A stretch of 64,000 nt of DNA, from assembly GCA_963662815.2 (NCBI GenBank), contig CAXXWA010000037.1, forward strand, positions 310,001 to 374,000, in the 5' to 3' direction. The translations under genes and the position numbers were made by a program. The DNA is from JAPPHA01 sp963662815. GTDB taxonomy: Bacteria; Pseudomonadota; Alphaproteobacteria; Rhodobacterales; Rhodobacteraceae. Under the pieces are notes generated by a model. It saw only the letters and a program-made list of their open reading frames with translations, was not told where the DNA came from and searched no databases. This document shows, one piece after another, positions 1 to 9,215 of this stretch (position 1 is the stretch's first letter; each line of letters begins with the position of its first letter).

Positions 1-69
1 CCACGCCACAACTTCGGGCTCGGGCACCGGCCGCACCAGTTCGGAAACCGCGTTCGCGTCAATGGCCAC
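1..69 (-). CDS. PIN-domain toxin, VapC/FitB type (N-terminal fragment, runs off the window)
   Basis: Only the first 23 codons are present. They read V-A-I-D-A-N-A-V-S-E-L-V-R-P and continue to a P-x-V-x-x-W stretch, which is the usual start of FitB/VapC PIN-domain ribonucleases; the first catalytic Asp and the Asn-x-Val-Ser-Glu-Leu motif are visible. The start is a GTG at 69, since no ATG lies in frame nearby. It begins 10 bp after the antitoxin stop, the normal antitoxin-then-toxin order. The rest of the protein, with the other acidic residues, lies outside the window, so activity cannot be judged. Confidence 0.72.
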   Translation of the reverse strand, partial: MAIDANAVSELVRPVPEPEVVAW

Positions 70-79
70 TGTGGCGCCC

Positions 80-319
80 TCAGCCGAACTCTGGCGGGCG
101 CATCGGGTTGCCCTCGGGAAGCTCCAGCTCGACCCCGCCGAGCGCGGAGAAGCGCGCATGGATGGCGCGACCGAGGTCCTTCGGCGGCGGCGCCTCGCCG
201 ACGGTGCGGCGCAGGATGTCGTGGGTTTCCTCGTCCATGGAGCGGCCGTTCTCGGCGGCGCGCACGCGGAGCCTTCGCTTCAGCCCGTCGTCAAGATTGC
301 GGATGGCAATGCTCGCCAT
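80..319 (-). CDS. FitA/VapB-like ribbon-helix-helix antitoxin
   Basis: A 79-residue protein starting MASIAIRNLDDGLKRRLRVR, the classic FitA/Arc-type ribbon-helix-helix N-terminus: a beta strand, then a helix with many Arg/Lys. The tail (about residues 45-79) is the toxin-binding region, rich in Pro and Glu. FitA-type antitoxins bind their own promoter as dimers and neutralise the PIN toxin encoded just downstream, here at 69. I chose the internal ATG at 319 because homology starts there; an in-frame upstream extension to 394 has no family resemblance. Confidence 0.78.
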   Translation of the reverse strand: MASIAIRNLDDGLKRRLRVRAAENGRSMDEETHDILRRTVGEAPPPKDLGRAIHARFSALGGVELELPEGNPMRPPEFG

Positions 320-831
320 GGTCGGTGCCCTCCGTGTGGGCGTGGGCGTCACGTGCAAGACAAGGCGTTGCAGTCCAACGGCGGATGTCAGCATGAGACA
401 ATCCTGCGGCCCCTGCTTCGGGTCTTTCCAAGACGTACCGCATGAATTATGTAAATCGTGCAGGGGCCAGGGTTCTGCATCAGGGCGGTATTCGACACAA
501 ACGATCCGCCGGCGCCATGTTGGAGGCGACAGTCAATCCCCAAACCGGTGCCGGCATCGTCGTGCCTGCGTGCATCTGCGAAAGCTGGCATCCGCCCGCG
601 GCGCAACCCGGGTTGACCGGACTTGCGTGCCCTAGGCAAGCGACGTTGCCCGCGTGCCGCCACGACTGCTTTCGCAGAGCATGCCCGCCGCACGCGGGAT
701 CCCCGGACTCTCGCGGATCCTGACGCGGGCGCACAGCACCGGCTGCGAGCAGCCATGCTGCGGAGCGAAGTCCGGCTCCCGCGTCTCGATCCTGGCCGAT
801 TGCCAGCTATTGAAACCTTGAGGAGGAACAG
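320..831. other. Intergenic region, no supported gene
   Basis: It lies between the divergent toxin-antitoxin pair and the ABC operon and must hold both promoters. Several GC-driven open frames cross it on both strands, but none resembles a protein family or has a convincing ribosome binding site. The last bases (819-829) hold a strong GAGGAGGAAC Shine-Dalgarno sequence for the gene at 832. Confidence 0.5.
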
Positions 832-2436
832 ATGATCAATCCATTGTCGGGATGCCGGCCCATGACCGGCGCCGCAGCAATTGTTGCCGCCCTAGCAGCT
901 TATCCGCTGCTTGCGGAACCAACGCGGGGAACGCTCGTCGTAGCAGTCAACCAGGAACCGCAGGACCTGGCGGCGCAGGGAACCTACAAGGAAATAAACG
1001 CCCCGGGTCTCCGAAACGTGATCGAGACGCTCATTGCCGTTGATCCGGTCACCGGCGAATTCATCCCCGTCCTTGCGACGGGATGGGAACGTCTGGACGG
1101 GAGCACGCTCAGGTTCACCATCCGCGAAGGCGTAAGGTTCCATGACGGAACGGACATGACGGCCGAGGCGGTTGCCGAATCCATCAGCTGGGTCTGGAGC
1201 GTGGAAAATGCGTTCACCATCCAGGAATACGCGGGTCCGGGCAAAATCACAGCAGTCTCCGTTGACGGGAACACCGTGGAAGTCGCGTCCAGCCAGCCCG
1301 ACCCGTTGCTCGAGTTCCGGATGTCGCTCAACGGAATATCGTCGCCCAAGCAGTTGGCGGAGGAACCTGCGCGACATTTTGACACGCCGGTCGGGACCGG
1401 ACCCTACAGCTTCGTCGAATGGAAGCAGGGCCAGTACTGGACCGCAACCTACAACACGGACTGGTGGGGGTTGAACGCGGACGATGCCTACGGCACGACA
1501 AGGCCGGAATTCTCGGACATCCAGTTCGTGTTCCGCTCGGAAGATGCCGCCCGGGTGGCGATGGTGCAGAGCGGCGAAGCCCAGCTTGCGATGTTTCCGT
1601 CCGCAGACGAGTGCTCGCGGGCATCTGATGCAGAAGGGTATGCCTGCGTGACGGGGCCGTCGACGACGTATCTCTACGGCCGCCTCGATCACTCATTGCA
1701 CGCCGACGAGCGCCTGGCGGACCCGCGAATTCGCGAGGCCGTCTTTTCGGCGATCGACATCGCCGGCATCGTGGACCTCTACGGCATGGCCTCCGTGCCG
1801 CAGGGCCAGCTCGGAGCGAGGGGCACGATCGGGTTCAACGAGGATCTCGAGCCCTACTCGTACGACCCGCAGCACGCGATGGCGCTTCTTGAAGCCGCCA
1901 GGTCGGACGGCGTGGATGTCGATGGACTGGAGATCGAGATCGTCGGACGGGACACGACACCGCGCATCAAGCCGATCGTCGAGGCGATCGGGGCGATGCT
2001 GGGGCTGGCGGGCATAGGAACCGACATCAAGGTGCAGACGCCCGCGGAATTCAATCCGCGCGTTCGCATTACCGGTTATTCGAACGAACCCGGGCGCCAG
2101 ATGATGCAGGTGCACGTGAAGCAGAATCCGTCGGGTGACTACGGACTGCTGCTGCTCTCGAACTATGCGTGTCCCGATATCGACGACCCCACCGGGCCGT
2201 CAAGGTCGTCCGTCTACTGCGATGAAGGTTTCGATGCAAAGCTGTCCGAAGCCCTGGCGAGTTTCGGGGACGACCGGGGCGTACGCATGAGGGAGCTGGT
2301 CAAGTACGTTCATGATCGTCACCTGATCGTCCCGCTTGCCTTGCTTGACCGGGGGCACTTGGTCGAGGCCGGGCTTGAATTCACGTTCGGGACCGACCAC
2401 CGGATTCAGGCAGTCTACATCAAGCCATCCGGTTGA
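832..2436 (+). CDS. ABC transporter periplasmic substrate-binding protein, family 5 (peptide/opine type)
   Basis: 534 residues, the normal size for DppA/OppA-type binding proteins. A signal peptide covers about residues 1-30 (hydrophobic run GAAAIVAALAAYPLLA). Family landmarks follow in order: an N-terminal strand TLVVAVNQEPQDL, the LATGWERLDGSTLRFTIREG region with V-R-F-H-D-G-T, and the GTGPYSFVEW block near residue 190. It captures a peptide, opine or similar ligand in the periplasm and hands it to the permeases encoded next. First gene of the operon, with a strong GAGGAGG site 6-7 bp before the ATG. The ligand cannot be read from the sequence. Confidence 0.9.
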   Translation: MINPLSGCRPMTGAAAIVAALAAYPLLAEPTRGTLVVAVNQEPQDLAAQGTYKEINAPGLRNVIETLIAVDPVTGEFIPVLATGWERLDGSTLRFTIREGVRFHDGTDMTAEAVAESISWVWSVENAFTIQEYAGPGKITAVSVDGNTVEVASSQPDPLLEFRMSLNGISSPKQLAEEPARHFDTPVGTGPYSFVEWKQGQYWTATYNTDWWGLNADDAYGTTRPEFSDIQFVFRSEDAARVAMVQSGEAQLAMFPSADECSRASDAEGYACVTGPSTTYLYGRLDHSLHADERLADPRIREAVFSAIDIAGIVDLYGMASVPQGQLGARGTIGFNEDLEPYSYDPQHAMALLEAARSDGVDVDGLEIEIVGRDTTPRIKPIVEAIGAMLGLAGIGTDIKVQTPAEFNPRVRITGYSNEPGRQMMQVHVKQNPSGDYGLLLLSNYACPDIDDPTGPSRSSVYCDEGFDAKLSEALASFGDDRGVRMRELVKYVHDRHLIVPLALLDRGHLVEAGLEFTFGTDHRIQAVYIKPSG

Positions 2437-2442
2437 CGCTCG

Positions 2443-2478
2443 GAGAGGCGGGCTCGGCGCAGCCGCGGCCCGCCTCTC
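2443..2478 (+). promoter_or_regulatory. Intra-operon hairpin after the binding-protein gene
   Basis: An 11-bp perfect inverted repeat (GAGAGGCGGGC with GCCCGCCTCTC) spans the loop between the binding-protein stop and the first permease start. It has no T-tract, so it is more likely an mRNA-stabilising or partial-termination element that lets the binding protein be made in excess than a full terminator. Confidence 0.6.
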
Positions 2479-2505
2479 TCGTCAGAGAGCCCAGACCGAC
2501 ATTCC

Positions 2506-3468
2506 ATGGCGTATTTCCTGAGGCGGGCGGCAAACTCGTTTCTGCTTCTGCTCCTGACGGTGAGCTTCGTTTTCATTGCGGGGCGGATGATCGGGGATCC
2601 GGCATTGAACATGCTCGGTCCCGGCGCCAGCGACCTGGCACTGGAAAATCTCCGCCGCGCAGCCGGGCTGAACGACCCGCTCTGGCAGCAATACGTCCGT
2701 TACGTCTGGAACCTTCTCCACGGTGACTTCGGGGTGAGCTATCGCTTCGGTTTCTCCGTGCTCCCTTCGGAGGACCTCGCAGAGATAGGGCAGCCGGTCT
2801 TCAATATCGTCCTGGAACGACTGCCGGCGACATTCCTGCTCGCCGCGACAGCCATGGGCTTGGCCGTTCCGGCGGGCGTCCTGATGGGCGTGATCGCCGC
2901 GGCGAAACCAGGGTCCGCCGCTGACAGGATCGTGAGCATTCTCGCGCTCGCCGGCATCTCGATCGTCCAGTTCTGGCTCGGACTGATGCTTATCGTGTTT
3001 TTTGCCGTGCAGCTCGGCTGGCTGCCGACCGGAGGGTACGGCGGCGCAACGCATGTAATCCTGCCCGCCCTGACGCTTGCAGCCCGCCCCATTGGGAGAA
3101 TCGCGCAGATCACGCGCAGCGCAATGCTGGATGAACTGGCGAAGCCCTACATCGTCACTGCCCGGGCGAAGGGCGTCGGCGAGGGACGGGTCTTCTTCCT
3201 GCACGCCCTCAAGAATGCCGCCGTGCCCATCCTGACAATGATCGGAGACGAGCTTTCGGCACTGCTCACCGGCGCAATCCTGGTGGAGAAGATATTTGCC
3301 TGGCCGGGAGTAGGCCTCCTGATCATCGACTCGCTGATGCGCAGCGACCTCCCCCTCATTCAGGCTTCCATTGCAGTGGTCGCCGCGCTGGTGGTGATCG
3401 TGAATCTCCTGGTTGACCTCGCATATCGGCTCGTCAACCCGCGGATCAGGTTGGGCAACGGATCCTGA
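2506..3468 (+). CDS. ABC transporter permease, DppB/OppB family
   Basis: 320 residues with the DppB signature: N-terminal F-L-L-R-R membrane entry, a long periplasmic loop after TM1 (about residues 30-100), then five further hydrophobic segments. The EAA-type coupling loop is at about residues 215-245 (YIVTARAKGVGEGRVFFLHA), where the permease contacts the ATPase. It forms the inner-membrane channel with the DppC-like protein encoded 4 bp downstream. Start ATG at 2506, about 70 bp after the binding-protein gene, with the hairpin in between. Confidence 0.92.
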   Translation: MAYFLRRAANSFLLLLLTVSFVFIAGRMIGDPALNMLGPGASDLALENLRRAAGLNDPLWQQYVRYVWNLLHGDFGVSYRFGFSVLPSEDLAEIGQPVFNIVLERLPATFLLAATAMGLAVPAGVLMGVIAAAKPGSAADRIVSILALAGISIVQFWLGLMLIVFFAVQLGWLPTGGYGGATHVILPALTLAARPIGRIAQITRSAMLDELAKPYIVTARAKGVGEGRVFFLHALKNAAVPILTMIGDELSALLTGAILVEKIFAWPGVGLLIIDSLMRSDLPLIQASIAVVAALVVIVNLLVDLAYRLVNPRIRLGNGS

Positions 3469-3472
3469 GCGC

Positions 3473-4402
3473 ATGTCGGGGTCGGTTGACAGCGCGAGTC
3501 CGGAAAACCTCGTCGGAAGGGTTGTCGCAAGGGACTACCTGCAGGCCGTCGTCAGGGACAGGGTGACGCTGCTTGCGGTCGTTTTTCTCGTGCTGCTGGT
3601 CCTGTTCACGTTGGCGGCAGAGTTTCTGGCGCCGCATCCGCCGACGGGGTTGAATCTTCGGGACAGGCTTCTTCCGCCCGGCTCCACCGGCTCCCGCGGC
3701 GCCTTCTACCTGCTCGGGACCGATGAGCTTGGCCGCGACCTCTTTTCCCGACTGATCTACGGTGCGCGCGTTTCGGTTTCCGTCGGGATGCTTGGCGCCG
3801 TGTTGTCCTGCGTCTTCGGTGTCGCCGCGGGCTTGACGGCGGGATATTACGGGGGCCTCTACGAAGACATCATCATGCGTCTCGTGGACGGAATGCTCTC
3901 CCTTCCATCGATGCTCATTGCCCTCTTCGTCCTGTTCGTGCTCGGCGGTGGCTACGTCAATCTCGTCCTCGTATTCTCGTTTTTGCACTGGATGGTGTTT
4001 TGCCGTCTTTCTCGCGGCCTGGCGTTGAACGCGCGTTCGGCAACATATGTCCAGGCAGCCAGGGCATTGGGCGCACCGGGATTGCGCATCGTGTTCCGGC
4101 ACGTTCTCCCGAACGTGATGGCGCCGATCATTGTCCTTTTCACCCTGGAAATCGCCATACTCATCCTGTCCGAGGCATCCCTCAGCTTCCTGGGATTTGG
4201 CGTCCAGCCGCCGGATCCGTCCTGGGGGCTGATGATCGCGGACGGTCGTGAACACATCCGCTCAGCGTGGTGGCTGGTCACCTTCCCGGGCCTGGCGATC
4301 TTCCTGACGGCGCTCTGCCTGAACCTGTTCGCGAACTGGGTCAGGGCCGTGACGGATCCTGTCCAGCGCTGGCGCTGGCTTGACGGAGGACGGTCCAGAT
4401 GA
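3473..4402 (+). CDS. ABC transporter permease, DppC/OppC family
   Basis: 309 residues from the ATG at 3473, 4 bp after the DppB stop; an in-frame upstream start at 3413 would overlap dppB by 56 bp and adds no family sequence. DppC marks: a TM1 after about 40 residues, the LGTDELGRDLFSRLIYGAR motif just before the transmembrane core, the coupling loop YVQAARALGAPGLRIVFRHV, and the ASLSFLGFGVQPPDPSWG block near the C-terminus. It pairs with the DppB-like permease in the inner membrane. Its last bases overlap the ATPase start by 4 bp (ATGA), so translation is coupled. Confidence 0.92.
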   Translation: MSGSVDSASPENLVGRVVARDYLQAVVRDRVTLLAVVFLVLLVLFTLAAEFLAPHPPTGLNLRDRLLPPGSTGSRGAFYLLGTDELGRDLFSRLIYGARVSVSVGMLGAVLSCVFGVAAGLTAGYYGGLYEDIIMRLVDGMLSLPSMLIALFVLFVLGGGYVNLVLVFSFLHWMVFCRLSRGLALNARSATYVQAARALGAPGLRIVFRHVLPNVMAPIIVLFTLEIAILILSEASLSFLGFGVQPPDPSWGLMIADGREHIRSAWWLVTFPGLAIFLTALCLNLFANWVRAVTDPVQRWRWLDGGRSR

Positions 4403-6219
4403 TGCCGGAATCTCCGCTGGTTTCGATCGAGGCGCTGCGCGTCGAATTCCCTTCGCGGGGCGGTTCGGTGGTCGCCGTAAAGGACGCCGGATTTCAAATC
4501 CTCCCGGGCGAAATCCTCTGTCTCGTGGGTGAGTCCGGATCGGGAAAATCCGTCACCTCGGGCGCGCTGATGCAATTGACGGGATTCGCCGGCGGGGCCG
4601 TCACCGGCGGCAGGCTGGAATTCGTCCGCCGCGACGGCATCCCGATGAACCTGCGGGACGCGGATGGACGGCAGATGCAGCGGCTTCGCGGCAACGAAAT
4701 CGGCATGATCTTCCAGGAACCGATGATCGCCCTCAATCCTGCCTACTCGGTCGGATGGCAGCTGGCGGAGGGCCTAAGGATCCACAAGGGACTCTCCGGC
4801 AAGGCGGCGAGGGATCGATCACTGGAACTCCTCCGAGACGTCCGGATCCCGGAGCCGGAGCGAAGGCTGACGCAGTATCCGCACGAATTGTCCGGGGGCA
4901 TGTGTCAGCGAATCGTCATCGCAATGGCCCTGGCGTGCGAACCCCGCCTCCTGATTGCCGATGAACCCACGACCGCGCTGGACGTTACGGTTCAGGCGGA
5001 AATCCTTGCGCTCATCGACATGCTGCGCCGGAAGACGGGCGCAGCAGTCCTCCTGATAACGCACGACATGGCGGTCGTGGCCCAAATGGCCGATCGCGTG
5101 GCTGTCATGCACCGTGGCAGGATCGTCGAGGAAGGATCCGTTGACCAGGTGCTCTGGAATGCGCAGCACCCCTACACGCAAAGCCTGTTGTCCGCGGTTC
5201 CGAGAATAGGCGAAATGGCGGGAACTTCCGGCCCGCGGCGCATGAAGATCCAGGGAGCTGATGGCGAGGACGCCGAGCCGGCCGCCCCTGGCGAAGAGCG
5301 GCTGCTGGACGTGACCGGCCTGACAAAGCGATTCCCCGTGCGTGGCGGATCGTTCGGACGGGTTGTCGCCAACGTCCACGCGGTGGAGGACGTCTCGTTC
5401 TTCGTCCGCAAGCACGAGACGCTGGCGCTGGTTGGAGAATCCGGCAGTGGAAAGTCCACTGCAGGTCGTTGCGTCCTGCGCCTGGAAGAGCCGGACACCG
5501 GGACGGTGACGTTCAAGGGAGTGGACATCCTCGGACTCTCGCGGTCGAACATGCGCGAACAGCGGCGCAACATGCAGATTATCTTTCAGGATCCATACGG
5601 CTCCCTGAATCCGCAGATGCGGCTCCTCGATCAGGTTGCGGAACCGATTCGGAATTTCGGCGTCGACGTTGGCGACGCCCTGGAAGACCGTGTGGCAACG
5701 CTCTTTGACCGGGTGAGGATGCCGCGAAGACTTCTCGGGATGTATCCTTCCGAACTGTCAGGCGGGCAGCGGCAGCGCGTCGCCATCGCCAGGGCGCTCG
5801 CGCTGAGTCCCGACTTCATCGTTGCGGACGAGGCGGTTTCCTCGCTTGACGTGTCCGTTCAGGCGCGGGTTCTGAACCTGATGATGGAGCTTCAGGCCGA
5901 CCTGGGTCTTTCGTATCTCTTCATCAGCCATGACATGGCGGTCGTGGAACAGGTTTCGCACAGGGTCGCCGTCATGTACCTGGGCCGGATTGTGGAAATC
6001 GGCCCCCGGGCCGCGGTTTTCGAGGATCCCCGCCATCCATACACCAAGGCGCTGCTGGCGGCCGTGCCGAAAATGGATTTGGACTCGAGACTCACTGACG
6101 CGGATATCAGCTCCAAACCGCCTCCCTCGCCGATTCGCCCCGCAGGACACGAACCCGGACCCAGTTTCTATGAGGAAGTGACCCGGGGGCACTTCCTTTT
6201 GCTCAACGAAATCCCCTGA
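4399..6219 (+). CDS. Fused double ATPase of a peptide-type ABC importer (DppD-DppF fusion)
   Basis: 606 residues holding two complete ATPase domains, where E. coli uses two proteins. Domain 1: Walker A GESGSGKS near residue 45, signature LSGGMCQR near 160, Walker B LLIADEPTTALD. Domain 2 starts near residue 300: Walker A GESGSGKS near 350, signature LSGGQRQR near 450, Walker B FIVADEAVSSLD. Each domain ends with the oligopeptide-transporter extension (H-P-Y-T-x-x-L-L-x-A-V-P) found in DppD/DppF. It energises the permeases encoded just upstream. The second Walker B has Ala where Pro is usual (DEA rather than DEP), a tolerated variant. Fusions of this kind are common in alphaproteobacteria. Confidence 0.93.
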   Translation: MMPESPLVSIEALRVEFPSRGGSVVAVKDAGFQILPGEILCLVGESGSGKSVTSGALMQLTGFAGGAVTGGRLEFVRRDGIPMNLRDADGRQMQRLRGNEIGMIFQEPMIALNPAYSVGWQLAEGLRIHKGLSGKAARDRSLELLRDVRIPEPERRLTQYPHELSGGMCQRIVIAMALACEPRLLIADEPTTALDVTVQAEILALIDMLRRKTGAAVLLITHDMAVVAQMADRVAVMHRGRIVEEGSVDQVLWNAQHPYTQSLLSAVPRIGEMAGTSGPRRMKIQGADGEDAEPAAPGEERLLDVTGLTKRFPVRGGSFGRVVANVHAVEDVSFFVRKHETLALVGESGSGKSTAGRCVLRLEEPDTGTVTFKGVDILGLSRSNMREQRRNMQIIFQDPYGSLNPQMRLLDQVAEPIRNFGVDVGDALEDRVATLFDRVRMPRRLLGMYPSELSGGQRQRVAIARALALSPDFIVADEAVSSLDVSVQARVLNLMMELQADLGLSYLFISHDMAVVEQVSHRVAVMYLGRIVEIGPRAAVFEDPRHPYTKALLAAVPKMDLDSRLTDADISSKPPPSPIRPAGHEPGPSFYEEVTRGHFLLLNEIP

Positions 6220-6611
6220 GGCGGCGCGCATCCTGAACCGGTCGAACCGATTTCTGGCCTGGCTCGCGGGGACGGCCGTCTTCCCAGTCTGCCCCGTTGC
6301 AAGCAGATTCATCTTGTCTGTCCCCAGGTCGACAGGCCCCGATCTGGCGGTTACCGGATCGCGCTCACCGATTGATCCGCACCCCGGCCACATGCCGAGT
6401 TGCCGACCCTGCGGCCGCACGAAACGGGGTTGCATCCGCAGCAGACGCAAGCGGCCGCGGTGGCTGCGAAATTACGGCAATGTTCCGGAAGTCTTGCATC
6501 CCGCGTTCGGCAGCACTAGAAAACAAGGCCGCACCGAGTTGGTATCGGTTGCCGGACGAAAGCAACCTGCCCAGCCTTGTAAGCGCGGCAGCGAGATGCG
6601 GGGAAACTGCC
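6220..6611. other. Intergenic region, no supported gene
   Basis: It separates the ABC operon from gcrA. An open frame continuous with gcrA runs back to 6297 but has no GcrA-like residues and no clear ribosome binding site, so I treat it as the gcrA upstream region. No clear terminator hairpin was seen. Confidence 0.45.
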
Positions 6612-7235
6612 ATGGCCTGGACTGAAGATCGCGTCAAGATTCTGGCGACCATGTGGCTCGACGGCAAGAGCGCGAGCGAGATCGCTCGTCACCTCGGCGG
6701 GGTGACACGGAATGCAGTCATCGGAAAGGTCCACAGGATGGGGCTTTCCAACCGCACGGAAGCAAGAAAGAAATTTCCGACGGGAACGCCGCCCACGCCG
6801 CCCACACCGGCAAAGAAGAAGGCGGAAACCCGAACGCCGCCTGCAAAGACCGAAGAGGCATCCAGCCCGGCAAACAACTCGCCCGCGCCGCCCAAGGCGG
6901 AATCGGCGCCGGTCGCGGAACCTCCTGTGCAGGCGACGCCCGTACCGCCGAAAAAGATCATCATTCCTGCGGGGCAGCCGCTGCCGCCGCAACCTTCGCA
7001 GAACGAGGCGAGCGAGGAAGCGCTTGCAAGGGTGGCGCTTGCGGAAAAAAGCGCGCTCAAGCTGAAACTGATGCAACTCACGAAAACGACCTGCAAGTGG
7101 CCGATCGGGGATCCGGCAACAGACGAATTCTGGTTCTGCGGCCTGCAGGTACAGGAAGGCAAACCCTACTGCGAGGCGCACGGCGGCCTCGCCTACCAGC
7201 CGATGTCCGCGCGCAGGGATCGCAGGTCCAGGTGA
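6612..7235 (+). CDS. gcrA: GcrA cell-cycle regulator
   Basis: 207 residues from the internal ATG at 6612, where GcrA homology starts (MAWTEDRVKILATMWLDGKS). The N-terminal helix-turn-helix has the diagnostic SASEIARHLGG-x-TRNAVIGKVHRMGL. A long Pro/Ala/Lys linker (about residues 58-140) is followed by a conserved C-terminal cysteine-containing module (TCKWPIGDP, FCG, YCEAHGGLAYQP). GcrA is a sigma70 cofactor that senses adenine methylation by CcrM at GANTC sites and drives S-phase genes in alphaproteobacteria. The gene is single, with DUF1178 about 90 bp downstream. It is the strongest taxonomic marker here. Confidence 0.95.
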   Translation: MAWTEDRVKILATMWLDGKSASEIARHLGGVTRNAVIGKVHRMGLSNRTEARKKFPTGTPPTPPTPAKKKAETRTPPAKTEEASSPANNSPAPPKAESAPVAEPPVQATPVPPKKIIIPAGQPLPPQPSQNEASEEALARVALAEKSALKLKLMQLTKTTCKWPIGDPATDEFWFCGLQVQEGKPYCEAHGGLAYQPMSARRDRRSR

Positions 7236-7325
7236 CGCGCCCGCTCCCGAATTGCGGCGCAATGCCGGCGGCGGGCGGCTGCGCCCTCCTCTTTCCTTGC
7301 CGCAACCCCCCATGAGGATACCTGC

Positions 7326-7769
7326 ATGATACGCTACGCCCTCAAGTGCGAAGACGGACACGAGTTCGAGAGTTGGTTCGAATCCGCCGCCGCGTTCGAC
7401 AGGCTCGTCGAGAAAGGCCATGTGACGTGCTCCGTGTGCGGTGCGCTTGGCGTCGAAAAGGCCATCATGTCGCCTCGAGTTCACGCGCCCAAGTCGAGCG
7501 TAGGATCGAGCAAGGGGTCGAGCGGAAAACGTCCGTTGTCCGGACCGGCGTCGCCTGCCGAACAGGCGTTGTCCGAACTCCGCAGGGTCATCGAAAAGCA
7601 CGCTGAAAACGTCGGCAACAGGTTCGCCAAGGAAGCGCGCGCCATTCATGCGGGCGACGCGCCGGAACGTCCGATCTACGGCAGCGCCAAAACCGATGAT
7701 GCGCGCGCGCTCATCGAGGATGGAATACCGGTCGCCCCCCTTCCCTGGGGTAGCGAGCGGACCAACTGA
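7326..7769 (+). CDS. DUF1178 family protein
   Basis: 147 residues starting MIRYALKCEDGHEFESWF, the invariant DUF1178 N-terminus. Three cysteines (K-C-E-D-G-H at residue 8, then C-S-V-C near 37-40) may form a small zinc or metal site like that of FmdB-type regulatory proteins. The middle is a low-complexity Ser/Gly/Lys linker (about residues 58-75); the C-terminal part (FAKEARAIHAGDAPERPIYG) is conserved in the family and the protein ends in a typical PLPW motif. No function is established for the family. ATG follows GGATACCTGC. Confidence 0.9.
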   Translation: MIRYALKCEDGHEFESWFESAAAFDRLVEKGHVTCSVCGALGVEKAIMSPRVHAPKSSVGSSKGSSGKRPLSGPASPAEQALSELRRVIEKHAENVGNRFAKEARAIHAGDAPERPIYGSAKTDDARALIEDGIPVAPLPWGSERTN

Positions 7770-7807
7770 ACGGACAGCGCGGAAACACGCGTCCGGCCGC
7801 TGGTTGC

Positions 7808-7871
7808 AAGTGCGGTCAAGGGATTCGAACCCGCGATTTTGCCGGACTGCCCCGGTCGCAACGGCCGCACT
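7808..7871 (-). other. tRNA-like inverted-repeat structure
   Basis: On the minus strand this stretch contains a T-arm-like GGGTTCGAATCCC (in plus orientation at about 7820-7833) and is bounded by a 7-bp perfect inverted repeat (AGTGCGG with CCGCACT) that could act as an acceptor stem. The distance between the arms is about 49 nt, too short for a normal tRNA, and the T-stem pairs poorly beyond three bases. I do not call it a tRNA gene. It may be a tRNA relic, a tRNA-derived attachment-site scar, or chance. Confidence 0.25.
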
Positions 7872-7964
7872 GACGCCGCACGAAATGCCGGCGCGCTTGC
7901 CCTCGCCTTCCCGCCTGCGTAAGAGGCGCGCCATCGCAGCAACCTCTCCGGGATCGGAAAACGC

Positions 7965-9206
7965 ATGTCCTGCCTGGTCATGAAATTCGGCGGCACTTCA
8001 GTTGCCGACATCGACCGAATTGAACGCGTGGCCCGGATGATCAGGGCGGAAGTTGCGAACGGACACGACGTGATCGCGATAGTCTCGGCAATGGCCGGAA
8101 AGACAAACGAGCTCGCGGGTCTCGTCAGCAGCACCTCTCAGTTCTACGACGCGCGGGAGCACGACGCAGTGATATCCTCGGGAGAAAACGTGTCTTCCGG
8201 GCTGTTGGCGCTGATGCTGCAGCGACTGGATGTCCCCGCGCGCAGTTGGCAGGGCTGGCAAGTGCCAGTCACCACGACATCCGCGCACGGCGCAGCGCGA
8301 ATAAGTGAAATCGGTACAGACAACATACGCCAGCGCTTCGCCGAGGGAATGAAGGCCGCCGTGGTCGCGGGTTTTCAGGGCGTGTCGCCCGAAGGCCGCA
8401 TAACGACGCTCGGACGCGGTGGATCCGACACCAGCGCAGTCGCCTTCGCCGTCGCCTTCGGCGCAAGTCGCTGCGACATCTATACCGATGTCGACGGCAT
8501 CTGCACCGCGGACCCCAGGCTGGTTGCAAACGCGCGTCGATTGAGCCGGATATCCTACGAGGAAATGCTCGAGCTGGCCTCCCTGGGCGCGAAGGTGCTG
8601 CAGACCCGTTCCGTGGAACTTGCCATGCTTCACAAGATGCCGCTCAGGGTCCTCAGCAGTTTCGAGGAGCGGACGACCCCCGAATCCGGAACCATCGTTT
8701 GCGATGAGGAGGAAATCATGGAACGGAACGTTGTCAACGGGATTGCCTGCTCCCGAGACGAGGCAAAGCTGACGCTGGTTTCAGTTGCGGACCGGCCCGG
8801 AATTGCGGCCGCCGTATTCGGCGCGCTTGCGGAGGCGGGCGTCAATGTCGACATGATCGTCCAGAACATCTCTGAAGACGGCCGCACCGACATCACCTTT
8901 TCCTGCCCGACCGACCAGGTGGCGACCGCCGAAGCGGCGCTGGCCGGCGTGCGGGATCGCGGCGAAGTAAACTTTCACGGGCTGGTTACCGACGCCGAGG
9001 TCGCGAAAGTCTCCGTGGTCGGCATTGGCATGCGGTCTTATGCCGGGGTCGCGAGCAGGATGTTTTCCGCGCTGGCCCGCGAAGGCGTGAACATCAAGGT
9101 CATCGCCACATCCGAGATCAAGATTTCCGTGCTCGTCGACAGAAAGTATATGGAACTGGCAGTGCGCGCGCTGCATGATGCGTTCGAACTGGAAACTGTG
9201 AATTAA
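7965..9206 (+). CDS. lysC: Aspartate kinase
   Basis: 413 residues, normal for alphaproteobacterial aspartokinases. The catalytic domain opens with VMKFGGTSVA (residues 5-14) and includes GRGGSDTSAVAFA near 148 and the DVDGICTADPR loop near 172. Two ACT domains fill the C-terminal third and bind lysine and/or threonine for feedback control. The enzyme phosphorylates aspartate, the first step towards lysine, methionine and threonine. As in many alphaproteobacteria such genes contain an internal start for a short regulatory subunit; ATG codons near 8718 could do this but I see no strong ribosome binding site there. ptsP follows 9 bp later. Confidence 0.95.
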   Translation: MSCLVMKFGGTSVADIDRIERVARMIRAEVANGHDVIAIVSAMAGKTNELAGLVSSTSQFYDAREHDAVISSGENVSSGLLALMLQRLDVPARSWQGWQVPVTTTSAHGAARISEIGTDNIRQRFAEGMKAAVVAGFQGVSPEGRITTLGRGGSDTSAVAFAVAFGASRCDIYTDVDGICTADPRLVANARRLSRISYEEMLELASLGAKVLQTRSVELAMLHKMPLRVLSSFEERTTPESGTIVCDEEEIMERNVVNGIACSRDEAKLTLVSVADRPGIAAAVFGALAEAGVNVDMIVQNISEDGRTDITFSCPTDQVATAEAALAGVRDRGEVNFHGLVTDAEVAKVSVVGIGMRSYAGVASRMFSALAREGVNIKVIATSEIKISVLVDRKYMELAVRALHDAFELETVN

Positions 9207-9215
9207 GCGGGTCAC

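Noticed and set aside
7808..7871. A complete tRNA gene on the minus strand
   Set aside because: Arm distances are too short, the T-stem pairs poorly and no CCA follows the stem directly.
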